NCBI GenBank assembly: GCA_014879855.1
Contig: JACSRH010000213.1
Coordinates: 1-45,912, forward strand
Source: Caldilineaceae bacterium
Lineage (GTDB): Bacteria > Chloroflexota > Anaerolineae > Caldilineales > Caldilineaceae
Reading direction: 5' to 3'
Length of the DNA stretch: 45,912 nt
The notes under the pieces were generated by a model that was not told the DNA's origin, did not search any database, and saw only the letters and a program-made list of their open reading frames with translations. The translations under genes were made by a program, and so were the position numbers. The first letter of the stretch is position 1, and each line of letters starts with the position of its first letter. Shown here one piece after another: positions 30,116 to 39,300 of this stretch.

Positions 30116-30595
30116 CTACCAGAAATACTCTTGGGCGTTGATCTTCCATGCGTCATCTTCCCGGATGACCTCCACCGTGCGTTCGGAGGTCCACGTCGAG
30201 CCGCTGTTGAAGATGCCGCCGGTGGAATACGTGTCAATGGCAACCGTCACGTAAGCGCGATCCGCGTCTTGCGGGTCGATCTTGACATCGGTGACGCGCA
30301 ACCGGCGCGCGGCGTCGCCGTAGCCATACGTCTCGCCGCGCAGCGGGCCATAGCCCTTATCGCCCGCTGCATCCTCCAGCACCTGGGCGCTATATTGTGC
30401 GCGCGCTGTGGCGAGATCGCCCTTTTTCAGCGCCAAAAACGCATTGAACACAGGCGTGTCCGGCGCGTCCTCGGTGCGATAGCTTTCCTGCGTCTCCAGC
30501 CCGCCGCTGCGGCTGACAGTAAAGACAGCCGCCACCATCAGCAGCCCCACGATCGCCAGCACAACCAGTGTAAACTTATCGAAGCGAATTTTCAC
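30116..30595 (-). CDS. Unrecognised membrane-anchored protein, 159 aa
   Basis: A single N-terminal transmembrane helix (FTLVVLAIVGLLMVAAVFTV) is followed by an exported domain of about 130 residues. The pattern NAFLALKKGDLATARAQYSAQVLED and later beta strands ending in EDDAWKINAQEYFW resemble NTF2-like/DUF4878-type domains, but the match is not certain. The GTG at 30595 is preceded by AGGAGG at 6-7 bases, a strong site. It precedes the six-fold repeated membrane protein by 30 bp. A weak promoter-like pair on the minus strand (GTGACA 30648-30653, TATGAT 30627-30632, spacing 15) lies just upstream. Confidence 0.65.
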   Translation of the reverse strand: MKIRFDKFTLVVLAIVGLLMVAAVFTVSRSGGLETQESYRTEDAPDTPVFNAFLALKKGDLATARAQYSAQVLEDAAGDKGYGPLRGETYGYGDAARRLRVTDVKIDPQDADRAYVTVAIDTYSTGGIFNSGSTWTSERTVEVIREDDAWKINAQEYFW

Positions 30596-30774
30596 AGTAA
30601 ACCTCCTCGTTTTCAGGTTTTATCGATCATAGCGTAGCGCATCCCTTGTCACATCTCAACTCCCAACTGTGTACCATTGAATGCACTATCCAGCGATGAG
30701 ACGTGACATTGAAGCGGGCTGTTCCATTGAGAAGTAAAGAAAGAAGCAAAGAGAGAAGGAGGTGGAGGCAATGA

Positions 30775-30806
30775 CAAGCCCAGAATCCCTGAAGATTCCG
30801 GGCTTG
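30775..30806. terminator. Stem-loop downstream of the lipoprotein gene
   Basis: Arms 30775-30787 and 30794-30806 pair over 12 of 13 bases around a 6-base loop. It lies 28 bases after the lipoprotein stop (minus strand). A long U-tract is missing, so it may be a processing or stabilising hairpin rather than a classical terminator. Confidence 0.55.
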
Positions 30807-30833
30807 GGTGCGACGATAGGGCGCTTTACAGCC

Positions 30834-31619
30834 TTACTGATCAGCTACAAAGCTTTCCAATTCAAACGTCGCCTTGTTGCGACCGTCAATGTATTTGACG
30901 AGCGGATAGGGCGCGGCTTTGGCAATCCAGAGACGGCTGACCGCGTCGCCTGTGTCCAGCGTGACCACCCAGGCATCGTAGACGCCCGCGGGAACCGTGA
31001 CTTGCTCATCGCCCACAACGCTGACCGTCACTCGGTCGAGCTGGCCGACGATGGGAAGGAACGCGTTCAGTTGCGTGGCGTAGCCGCGCGCCAGCGGCAG
31101 CGCACGCACGATCATGGGCAGCGTGGCCGCCTCGCGCACGTCGCTGGGAACTTCGACGCGCTGATTCGTCATGACGTCGGCGCGCGTGGTCAGCACCATG
31201 TCCACCGCAGGACCGTTGTATTGTGCATCGACCGTTTCCGTGCCCGCGGCATTCGAGCGCACCAGATAGGAGGAGGCAGGCCGAAAACCCACGGCGGAGA
31301 CTTTGGCCGTGATTTCCTCGGTGTCGCCCTGTGTCTGGATGGTGCGGGTTAAGGACCAAATTTTCTCATTGGCGTCGTTGTCGCCGGCCACGGCGCGAAA
31401 GGTGGCTTGGCCGGCGCGGTTGCCATCCACGTCGGTGACGCGGAAAATGTGTGTTTCGCCATCCTGCCACGGCGCCGGGTTGAAGAGCAGCGCCACAGGC
31501 GTCGGCCGGCTGCACGCGCCCGCCAGGCTGATGACCAGCAGCGCGGCAGCCAGCCACCCGTGTTTGGCGGACGCGTGGATTGGCGCAGAGGGAGATACAG
31601 GTGTCTTTTGTGGGTTCAT
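30834..31619 (-). CDS. Secreted lipoprotein, DUF3108-like
   Basis: A 261-aa protein. The N-terminus is polar for 20 residues, then a hydrophobic stretch (WLAAALLVISLAGAC) ends in a good lipobox LAGAC, so the mature protein is lipid-anchored at about C36. The mature part is beta-rich. Its final third (VPAGVYDAWVVTLDTG, RLWIAKAAPYPLVKYIDG, KATFELESF) resembles DUF3108/LolA-like lipocalin-type folds, in which an ester or sugar conversion factor is measured; the role is unknown. Its ATG overlaps the stop of the M20 amidohydrolase (ATGA), so translation is coupled. Confidence 0.7.
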   Translation of the reverse strand: MNPQKTPVSPSAPIHASAKHGWLAAALLVISLAGACSRPTPVALLFNPAPWQDGETHIFRVTDVDGNRAGQATFRAVAGDNDANEKIWSLTRTIQTQGDTEEITAKVSAVGFRPASSYLVRSNAAGTETVDAQYNGPAVDMVLTTRADVMTNQRVEVPSDVREAATLPMIVRALPLARGYATQLNAFLPIVGQLDRVTVSVVGDEQVTVPAGVYDAWVVTLDTGDAVSRLWIAKAAPYPLVKYIDGRNKATFELESFVADQ

Positions 31620-32824
31620 CGTTTGTTTTCCATCCAGCGCAGCGCCGTCAGCGCCAACGCCGCGGCGCCGATCGGCAGCGCGTCTTCATCCAGGCGGAAG
31701 TCGGCGCGATGCACCGGGTAATACTCCTGCCATGCCGGGTTATGTACGCCCAGCCGCAGGAAGCAACCGGGCGCGGCCTGCGCCATGTAGCTGAAATCCT
31801 CCGCGCCCATGATCAACTCGCTGTCGGCCACGTGGCTCTCGCCGAGCAGATCGCGCATCGTCGTCAGCATGTGTTCGGTGGCTGTGGCGTCGTTGATGGT
31901 GGGTGGGTAGCCGGGGAAAATCGTCACTTCGGCGCGTCCACCCAGCGGCTCGACGATGCTGGCCGCGCGCTGCAATTCCGCGTGCAGCACTGCGCGCGCC
32001 TCTGGTGTAAACGAGCGAATCGTGCCGGTCATGGTCACCGCGTCGGGAATCACATTGTCGACCGTGCCGCCATGAATCGTGGCAATGGTGATGACGCCAT
32101 GCTCAGTTGGGTCGAGCCGCCGGCTGACAACCTGGTGCACGGCGTTGATCACGTGCGCGGCGAGAGCAATCGGGTCGATCGTGTTTTGCGGCCGCGCGGC
32201 GTGACCACCCGAACCGGTGACGACAAGGTCAAACTTATCGGCCGCGGCCATCATCGGGCCGGAACGCGTTGCTACATAGCCGACATCGTGAAATGAATCG
32301 ACGTGCAGCCCAAAGACAGCGTCCAGACCTTGCAGCGCGCCTTCCTCGACCATGCGCATCCCGCCCGATTTGCCTTCGGCGTCCTGCGCCTCTTCGCTGG
32401 GTTGGAAGAGCAGGCGCACCGAGCCGGGCAGCCGGCCTTCTTTGGCCAGATCCTTGAGCAAAGTAGCTGCGCCGAGCAGGATGGCGGTGTGCGCGTCATG
32501 GCCGCACGCGTGCATAATGCCAGGCCGCGTGCTGTCGAACTCCGTGCCGTTGCTCTCCAGGATCGGCAGCGCGTCCATATCGGCGCGCAGGCCGATCACG
32601 GGGCCGTCGCCGCCGCGGATGTGGCCGACGACGCCGGTCTTGGCAACTTCTGTCTCTGTCTCGACGCCGAGATCGAGCAATGTGGCGGCGACCAGGCTGG
32701 CGGTGCGCTGCTCGGTGAAGGTCAACTCCGGGTAGCGGTGAATGGTGCGGCGCCAGGTGCGGATGTCTTCCTGCATCGCTTTGGCGCGCTGGAGCAATTC
32801 GGCTGAAGAAATTTGGCGGGACAT
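31616..32824 (-). CDS. M20D family amidohydrolase (hippurate / IAA-amino acid hydrolase type)
   Basis: A 402-aa metal-dependent hydrolase of N-acyl amino acids. It has the HRYPELTFTE N-terminal motif and GLRADMDALPI. The metal-binding MHACGHDAHTAILLGAA and the catalytic FQPSEEAQ also fit, with ALHVD-like FGLHVD, a dimerisation domain, and the C-terminal MGAEDFSYMAQAAPGCFLRLG. All expected ligands are present. No signal peptide is seen, so it should be cytoplasmic. The ATG at 32824 has AAGGATG 6 bases upstream and is preferred over an upstream extension to 32965 that would run into the divergent promoter region. Confidence 0.93.
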   Translation of the reverse strand: MSRQISSAELLQRAKAMQEDIRTWRRTIHRYPELTFTEQRTASLVAATLLDLGVETETEVAKTGVVGHIRGGDGPVIGLRADMDALPILESNGTEFDSTRPGIMHACGHDAHTAILLGAATLLKDLAKEGRLPGSVRLLFQPSEEAQDAEGKSGGMRMVEEGALQGLDAVFGLHVDSFHDVGYVATRSGPMMAAADKFDLVVTGSGGHAARPQNTIDPIALAAHVINAVHQVVSRRLDPTEHGVITIATIHGGTVDNVIPDAVTMTGTIRSFTPEARAVLHAELQRAASIVEPLGGRAEVTIFPGYPPTINDATATEHMLTTMRDLLGESHVADSELIMGAEDFSYMAQAAPGCFLRLGVHNPAWQEYYPVHRADFRLDEDALPIGAAALALTALRWMENKR

Positions 32825-32948
32825 AGCGGCATCCTTTTGTGTATGGCCAAGCGGAGGACGCTGGACACAGTGTTTGTTTTCTCCATTATTATGGCAGATG
32901 TCACAATTGCCAATCGTGAGGCAGAGTCCGATTCTGTTTTCAGGTGGT

Positions 32949-32976
32949 TTGACGTTGCGGCGCATTCCGGTAGAAT
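32949..32976 (+). promoter_or_regulatory. Promoter of the restriction-modification operon
   Basis: TTGACG (32949-32954), a 16-base spacer and TAGAAT (32971-32976). Transcription would start near 32983, 22 bases before the methyltransferase ATG and upstream of its AAGGAG site. Confidence 0.6.
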
Positions 32977-33004
32977 AGGTGTTCGGCCATTAAGGAGAAC
33001 TGGA

Positions 33005-33865
33005 ATGCTTGAATTGGATGCAATTATTCAGGGTGACTGTGAGGAAATTCTTCAGTCATTGCCAGATCATTCAATCGATCTGATTTTTACATCACCACCA
33101 TATGCTGATCAACGCCGGCATACGTATGGAGGCGTGACGCCCGACGAGTATGTTGCATGGTTCTTGCCAAAAACGCAGCAGTTTTTGCGCGTGCTCAAAC
33201 CCACTGGCACCTTTGTGCTCAATATCAAGGAGCGCGTGGTAAACGGTGAGCGACATACTTACGTAATCGATCTCATTCTGAACATGCGAAACCAGGGGTG
33301 GCTTTGGACAGAGGAGTTCATGTGGCACAAAAAAAACTCCTATCCAGGCAAGTGGCCTAACCGATTTCGCGATTCGTGGGAGCGCCTGATCCAGTTCAAC
33401 AAGGCGCGTGCATTCAACATGTATCAGGATGCAGTCATGGTGCCCGTAGGCAATTGGGCGCAGGACCGTCTGAGCAAATTGAGCGAGACCGACAAAATTC
33501 GGGATGAGTCGCGGGTGGCAAGTGGATTTGGCAAAAATGTATCTAACTGGATAGGACGGGAGATGGTCTATCCCACTAACGTAATTCACATGGCGACAGA
33601 GTGCACAAACCGAAATCACAGCGCCGCATTTCCTATTGACCTGCCCACATGGTTTGTGAAACTCTTTACGAAAAATGGTGATGTGGTGCTCGATCCCTTC
33701 GTTGGGTCTGGAACAACTGCTGTCGCGGCCAAGACGTTAAATCGTCATTACATCGGCATCGACCTTGATCCCACCTACTGTGAGCTCGCGCGCAATCGAT
33801 TAGCTGCGATTCAGCCAAGATTGCTGGAGGAAACCGAAGACTATTCAACCGGAGACCTCGCATGA
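33005..33865 (+). CDS. Type II DNA methyltransferase, N4-cytosine/N6-adenine beta class
   Basis: A 286-aa site-specific DNA methyltransferase. Motif IV is TSPPY (29-33), where SPPY favours N4-cytosine. The AdoMet-binding motif I, DPFVGSGTT, follows near residue 235, so the order IV-target domain-I is that of the beta class. The FVLNIKERV and MWHKKNSYPGKWPNRFRDSWE segments are typical of the class. The ATG at 33005 has AAGGAG 7 bases upstream; a frame extending back to 32813 would cross the promoter. The stop overlaps the start of the endonuclease gene (ATGA). It protects host DNA from that partner. Base composition is visibly richer in A/T than the neighbours, which suggests acquisition by transfer. 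Confidence 0.93.
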   Translation: MLELDAIIQGDCEEILQSLPDHSIDLIFTSPPYADQRRHTYGGVTPDEYVAWFLPKTQQFLRVLKPTGTFVLNIKERVVNGERHTYVIDLILNMRNQGWLWTEEFMWHKKNSYPGKWPNRFRDSWERLIQFNKARAFNMYQDAVMVPVGNWAQDRLSKLSETDKIRDESRVASGFGKNVSNWIGREMVYPTNVIHMATECTNRNHSAAFPIDLPTWFVKLFTKNGDVVLDPFVGSGTTAVAAKTLNRHYIGIDLDPTYCELARNRLAAIQPRLLEETEDYSTGDLA

Positions 33866-34614
33866 ATTTTCTTGAGATGAAAAAAGTCGAGTACTATGTA
33901 AACGAAAACATTGATGATTTCCATCGCCGAAGACTTGTCACCGTCGAGAACTTGACACTCAACCAGTTACTCAAAAAGAACCCTTATCTTTTTCGTGCTA
34001 AAAACCTGACAGTTGCCAGCGATCTGATCGGCAGCCTGCTCGAAGCATTTTTGTCCTCATCCGAGGAGAAAATTTTCGGCGATTTTCTAGAAAATCTTGC
34101 TTTATTTGTGGCGCAAGAGACCGTTAGTGGACACAAATCCACGGCGCCAGGTGTGGATCTGGAGTTTTTTAATCTCAACACTCATTTTATCGTTTCCATC
34201 AAATCTGGGACTAATTGGGGCAACAGTTCACAGCAAAGCAAACTGGCGCAGGATCTGCGAAATGCTGTCGCACGCCTCAAGCAATCACGCGTGACAGCTA
34301 ATGTCCAGCCTGTTCTCGGCATTTGTTATGGAAAAACCAGAACCCAACATACCAAAACGGGCTATCTCAAAGTCGTTGGCCAGAACTTTTGGTACATGAT
34401 TAGCGAGAACAAGGAATTATACACGGAGATTATCGAGCCTTTGGGCTATCAAGCACGCGAACACAACGAACGTTTCCACGAACAACGCGGGGCTTTAGTG
34501 AATCGCCTCACCATTGAATTCATGCAGCGATTCTGCACTCCGTCTGGAACAATTGACTGGATCAAACTGGTCGAGTTCAACAGCAAGAATTTTGATCTCG
34601 ACTCCTTTTTATGA
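33862..34614 (+). CDS. Type II restriction endonuclease, PmeII-like PD-(D/E)xK family
   Basis: A 250-aa protein coupled to the methyltransferase by an ATGA overlap. The segment APGVDLEF (D99, E101) followed by FIVSIKSGTNWGNSSQ (K114) is a PD-(D/E)xK-type active site, with Ser in place of the usual acidic residue before xK. The VSIKSGxNWGNSSQ stretch is the hallmark of the PmeII-type restriction enzymes as I remember the family. An N-terminal helical part has GDFLENLALFVAQE. The recognition sequence cannot be told. A/T-richer composition matches the methyltransferase, so the two moved as a unit. The next gene starts 15 bases after its stop. Confidence 0.8.
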   Translation: MNFLEMKKVEYYVNENIDDFHRRRLVTVENLTLNQLLKKNPYLFRAKNLTVASDLIGSLLEAFLSSSEEKIFGDFLENLALFVAQETVSGHKSTAPGVDLEFFNLNTHFIVSIKSGTNWGNSSQQSKLAQDLRNAVARLKQSRVTANVQPVLGICYGKTRTQHTKTGYLKVVGQNFWYMISENKELYTEIIEPLGYQAREHNERFHEQRGALVNRLTIEFMQRFCTPSGTIDWIKLVEFNSKNFDLDSFL

Positions 34615-34629
34615 ATCACGGAGAACCCT

Positions 34630-35265
34630 ATGACCCATCCCAATCCCATCCACGTCGATGTCTGGTCTGACTTTGTCTGACCATGGTGCTATCTGGTTGG
34701 CTCCAGTTTGGAGCAACTCACGCAAGCACAGGATGACACACTGCCGCCCATTACGCTGCGCTGGCACGCTTTTGAACTGCGACCCGCTGGCGCGCCGCCG
34801 ATCCCGGCGGAATACCGCGAGCGCATTGAGGCGACCCGTCCACAATTGTACGCCACCGCGCGCGAGCGCTATCAACGCGAGATGAACCCTGGCCCCTTCG
34901 GGATCGACAGCCGCGTGGCGCTGGTCGGGGAAAAATACGCCGAAGCAATGGGATGCGGCGCCGCCTTTCATGACGCGGTCATGCACGCCTACTGGGCCGA
35001 TGCACGCGACATTTCCGACCGGGACGTGCTGGCAGATCTGGCCGAGGCGGTGGGCATGGCGCGCGACGACTTTCTGGCCGCGCTCGACGACCCGACTTAT
35101 GACGACAAGGTGCAGGCCGACGTCGAAACCGCACGCATGTATGGCTTGAATGGGGTGCCGGCGCTGATCTTTGACAATAAATATCTAATCTCCGGCGCAC
35201 AACCTGTGGAGGTGCTGAGACAGGTGGTTGCGCGCATCATGCAGGAAAACGATCACGAAGGCTAA
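34630..35265 (+). CDS. FrnE/DsbA-family oxidoreductase with in-frame TGA at the first active-site cysteine; candidate selenoprotein
   Basis: Read through TGA at 34678-34680, the frame gives 211 aa of a DsbA-family (FrnE-like) thioredoxin-fold protein. The N-terminus HVDVWSDFV-TGA-PWCYLVG is where relatives have CPWC, so codon 17 is exactly the nucleophilic cysteine (UPWC if selenocysteine). The rest is intact: LRWHAFELRPAGAPPIP, MNPGPFGIDSR, the cis-proline GVPALIF near 175, and SGAQPVEVLRQVV, with no other stop or frameshift. ATG 34630 has GGAG 6 bases upstream, so translation clearly begins before the TGA. A hairpin with loop 25 bases past the TGA fits a bacterial SECIS. The alternative is a recent nonsense mutation or base error. 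Starting at ATG 34708 would remove the first strand and the active site. It lies 15 bp after the endonuclease gene. Confidence 0.75.
34695..34718 (+). promoter_or_regulatory. SECIS-like hairpin after the in-frame TGA
   Basis: GCTCC (34700-34704) pairs with GGAGC (34710-34714) around the loop AGTTT. Below it GTT (34696-34698) pairs with AAC (34715-34717), with G34699 bulged and a G-T pair at the base. The loop starts 25 bases after the TGA and has G among its first two bases. These features agree with the general description of bacterial SECIS elements. The fold was drawn by hand. Confidence 0.5.
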
Positions 35266-35335
35266 CTCGCCGCAGCGTGAAATTCCCCAGCCGCCTCACC
35301 TACCTTGCCGTTCATTCTGGCAGTTCAGGAGAGTG

Positions 35336-35381
35336 AGCGCGGATAAGACGAGATGCTACACGAACTCGTCTTATCCGCGCT
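35336..35381. repeat. Intergenic palindrome B, perfect 17-bp arms
   Basis: Arms 35336-35352 and 35365-35381 are exact reverse complements around a 12-base loop. Degenerate 'gaatccg...gagccgcg...atctgcg' copies follow to about 35420. It fills the gap between the convergent FrnE-like and arginase genes and may terminate both. Confidence 0.8.
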
Positions 35382-35426
35382 GAATCCGTTTGAGCCGCGT
35401 TATCTGCGTTCTATTTTTCTGCGCTC

Positions 35427-36356
35427 TTACAGAATCTGCTGGCCGAGCAACGAAGCAGTCAGCGCCACCGCCACCTCTGCCGTGCGATTACCCTCATCCA
35501 GAATTGGGTTGACTTCCACGATGTCCAGTGAACAGACCTTTTCCGACTCTGCCAAAATCTCCATCAGCAGATGCGCCTCGCGAAAGGTCAGCCCGCCTGT
35601 CACTGGTGTGCCGACGCCAGCCGCCACGGCTGGCTCCAGCGCGTCCATATCAAGGCTGACGTGGATGCGCGACAGCCGGTTGAGCCGCGCCAGCGCGCGC
35701 CGCGCCACCGTCGCCATGCCCAGTTCGTCGATATCGCGCATCGTGTAGACAATGATCCCGCTGTGCGACAGAGCGATGCGTTCCTGCAAGTCAAGATCAC
35801 GGATGGCGATCATCACGATGTCCTGCGCGCGTAATTTGGCGCCGGGCGTCCCCAGGTTGACCAGGTCAGGATGGCCCAAACCGGTCAGCACCGCCATCGG
35901 CATGCCGTGAATGTTGCCCGAAGGCGACGTCTCCGGCGTATTGAAATCGCCATGCGCGTCGATCCAGATCACGCCGAGGGGGCCTTTGGCCGCCATGCCG
36001 CTGATCGTGCCGATCGCCATTGAATGGTCGCCACCCAGAAAGATCGGGAAGTCGGCCGCGTCACACGCGCTCGCCAGCGCGTAGATGCCTCGACAGGCCG
36101 CCGTGACCGCGTGCAGATGGCGCAGCCCGCCTCCCGCCGTTTCCACCCAACGCTCGCGGCGCACATCGTCCTCGTCACGGCCCGCGACCGGGATGTTGCC
36201 GGCATCGTGCACCGCGTGGCCAAGCTGCTCGATCCGATCGTAAAGCCCGGCATAACGCACCGCACTCGGCCCCATGTCGACCCCGCGGCGCTGCTGGCCT
36301 AAATCCATCGGCACGCCGACAATCTTCACATTGCGCGGATGCAGGTTGATTTCCAT
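35427..36356 (-). CDS. rocF: Arginase
   Basis: Binuclear manganese enzyme hydrolysing L-arginine to ornithine and urea. The 309 aa have the ureohydrolase ligand motifs GGDHS (108-112), DAHGDFN (133-139) and SLDMDALEP (234-242). The arginase-type N-terminus IVGVPMDLGQQRRGVDMGPSA and SGNIHGMPMAVL (substrate contacts S/N-I-H-G-M-P) fit arginase rather than agmatinase. The length matches the Bacillus type (about 300 aa). GGGGAG lies ahead of the ATG at 36356. It starts 18 bases after the polymerase gene on the same strand, though the two have no obvious functional link. Confidence 0.93.
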   Translation of the reverse strand: MEINLHPRNVKIVGVPMDLGQQRRGVDMGPSAVRYAGLYDRIEQLGHAVHDAGNIPVAGRDEDDVRRERWVETAGGGLRHLHAVTAACRGIYALASACDAADFPIFLGGDHSMAIGTISGMAAKGPLGVIWIDAHGDFNTPETSPSGNIHGMPMAVLTGLGHPDLVNLGTPGAKLRAQDIVMIAIRDLDLQERIALSHSGIIVYTMRDIDELGMATVARRALARLNRLSRIHVSLDMDALEPAVAAGVGTPVTGGLTFREAHLLMEILAESEKVCSLDIVEVNPILDEGNRTAEVAVALTASLLGQQIL

Positions 36357-36374
36357 GCGTTGCTTCTCCCCTTC

Positions 36375-39300
36375 CTATACCCTCTCCATCTGTTCGACCT
36401 GCAGCCAGCCGCTGCCCCACCCGTCCTCCAGCCAACGCCCGCGTATCCGCACCGGCGCCCATACGGGCGGATTGCTGACCCCGCGCGGCAGGGCAGCGAT
36501 GCAAAAGTGCGTGCAGTCGCTCAGGAAGAAACCCTTGCCTCCGGTCCAGCCGGGCAGCCGCACGCCCATGACCTGCACAGCTTGCCGAGGCAAATCAGCA
36601 ACGGTGGCCAACGACGTGACGCCCTCGGCAGCAGGTTGCAGCAGGTCAAGCGGATGCACGCTGATCGGCTGCCCCAGGATGTGCTCCTCCCACGCCAGCC
36701 GTTGCGCGGCGCTTTCCGCCTCAACCGGACGCGCCATAAAATCAAAGGAGAATTGCTGCCTCTCCCCGCGCGCGCTGCTGTCCGCCTCCGCAAGCAAGGA
36801 CGCCCGGCTGGCGCCCAGCCCATCGAGCGCGCCGCACTGGATGAGATGCGCGATCTCCTTGCGTTGCAGCGGCGCGCGGCGCAGCAGGTCGGTGAGATCG
36901 CTGAAGGCCGCACGGCTACGTTCCCCGATGATAGTCTGCACGCTGGCCTGGCGCAACCCACGCACCTGATTCAGCCCCATGTAAAGCACCGCCTGCGCGG
37001 CTTCGTGGGCTAGCGTGAATTCCCCTTGGCTGAAGTTGACATGCGGCGGCCGCACGTCAATGCCCAGGCGACGCGCTTCAGCAATATAGATGGCGGGATG
37101 GTGAAAGCCGCCCCAGTTCGCCAGCCGCGCACAGAGAAAGGCCGCGGGCCAGTGAGCGCGCACATAGGCCGAGCGATAGCTGACATCAGCGTAGGCAGTG
37201 GCGTGACCCTGATTGAAGCCATAGCCAGCAAAGGGCTCCACCTGTTCCCACAACGTGCGCGCCTGAGCTTCGCTCAACGCTGGGCCGTCCGGCGCGGGAC
37301 GCTGGCAACCGGCCACAAAGCGCGCGCGGATGGCGGCCATTTCCGCGCCCTGGAATTTGCTCATCCCTTTGCGCAAATGCTCCGCTTCCTGCCACGAAAG
37401 CCCGGCGATCTCGCGCGCGATGCGCAGGATCTGCTCCTGAAAGATCAGCACGCCCTTGGTGCGGTGTAGAATCGGCGCCAACGCGGGGTGGAGATAGCTC
37501 ACCGGCTCTTCCCCGCGGTAGCGGCGAATGAAATGCTGCACCATGCCGCCCAACGCGGGCCCCGGCTTGAAGAAGGCGTTAGCAACCGCGAGATCCTGCA
37601 CAGTGCGTGCGGCGAGTTGGCGCAGCGTGCGCTGCGCACCGCTCGACTCGCACTGAAAGACGCCGATGGCGTCGCCGCGCGCCAGCATCTCGCCGGTCAG
37701 CGCGTCGTCCAGCGGGATGGCGTCGACGCGGAAGGCGGGGTCTGCGTGCGTGCGCACGATTTCAGCCGCGTCGGCGAGCACGGTCAACGCGCGAATGCCG
37801 AGCAGGTCGATCTTGGGCAGACCCAGCGCCTCGACGTCGCCATGATCAAACTGCGTGATCAGAAAGCCCTTGGGCGCCATCTGCACCGGCACGATGTCGG
37901 TCAGCGGGCCTGGCGTAATCACGACGCCGCCCGGATGCACGCTCAGGTGGTCGGGCTGGCGCAGCAGGCCAAAGGCGGCGCGCACCACGGGGTGCAGCGC
38001 GGGGTTATCGACTTTCTCCAGCGCGGCTTCGAGCGTCTGCGCGGTGCGGCGGCGTGGATCGGGATGCCAATCTTCGGGCAGCCGTTTGACCAGCCGGGCG
38101 GTCGTCGTCTCATCCAGCCCATAGGCTTTGGCCGTCTCGCGCAGCGCAGAGCGCAGGCGCAGCGTGCTGATGGTGGCAACGAGTGCAACCCGGTCCGCGC
38201 CATAGGTGCGGCGCACATACGCCAGCACCTCATCGCGGCGCACGCTGCAAAAATCGAGGTCGATGTCGGGCAGGCTGGTGCGCGCAGGGTTGAGAAAACG
38301 TTCGAAGAGCAGATCGTGCTCGATGGGGTCAACGGTGGTGATGCCGATGCAGTAGGCGACCAGCGAATTGGCCACGCTGCCGCGCGTCGAGACAGGGATA
38401 TCGCGGCCGCGTGCATAACGCACGATGTCGGCGACGAGCAAGAAAAGCGGGGCAAAGCCATGACGGCCGATCGCGGCCAGTTCGGCATCGCGCCGCGCTA
38501 TGAGATCCTCCCAATCTGCACGCGGCGCGGCTCCACCGTAGCGGGCTTGCAGCCCCTCCGCCACCTGGGCAGCCAACGCCTGATCAGAAGTCTGGCCCGC
38601 GGGCAGCGCCAGCACCGGCCAGATCGGCCGGCCATCGGGCAGGGCCGGCTGACAGGCAGCGGCGACGGATGCGGTGGCGTGCAGCGCCGCGGGAAAAGCC
38701 GCATAACATGCCACCATTTCCTGCGGCGACAGCCAGTGGAGAGTGATGTCCGGGTCGCCGCTGTCCAGCCTGTCCTCCGCGGCCAGCGCGTTCAATGGCG
38801 CATTGCGTGCAATCGCCGCAAGCAGGTGCAACCGCGCGCGCGCCTCAGGGTCGAGGCAATAGATCGCTTGGGCGGCCACTGTGCCGATCCCAAAGCGGCC
38901 GGCAAGCGCTGCGACCTCGCGCCCCAGCGCTTCAGCCTCTGCGCGACAACAGTCGATTGTGAGCCAGGCGCGCTCGCCAAAGACGCCGGCCAGCCAACTC
39001 ACGACGCGCGCCGCGGCCGCGCGCTCGCCGCGCCGCAGCAGATAGTCCACCCAGCCGCGGCGCCCGCCCGACAGACAAAGCAATCCCTGCTGATGTGTCT
39101 TGAGTTCGTCCCACGTCAGGCGGGCTGCGAAAATTCCGGCGCGAGCGGGCGTTCCTTGTAGTGTGGATGAGAGGCGACAGAGCGAGCGATAGCCCTCCGG
39201 TCCGGTCGCCAGCAACGTGAGCTCGCCAGGCGATTGGTGCAGGGCCATGCCATTGGGCGCCTCCATCGTCGCCGTCATGCCGATGATAGGGTGGACATCA

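Noticed and set aside
34708..35265. A shorter, stop-free version of the FrnE-like gene starting at ATG 34708
   Set aside because: It would lack the first beta strand and the whole active site, has no ribosome-binding site, and ignores the well-placed ATG at 34630 with its in-frame family N-terminus.
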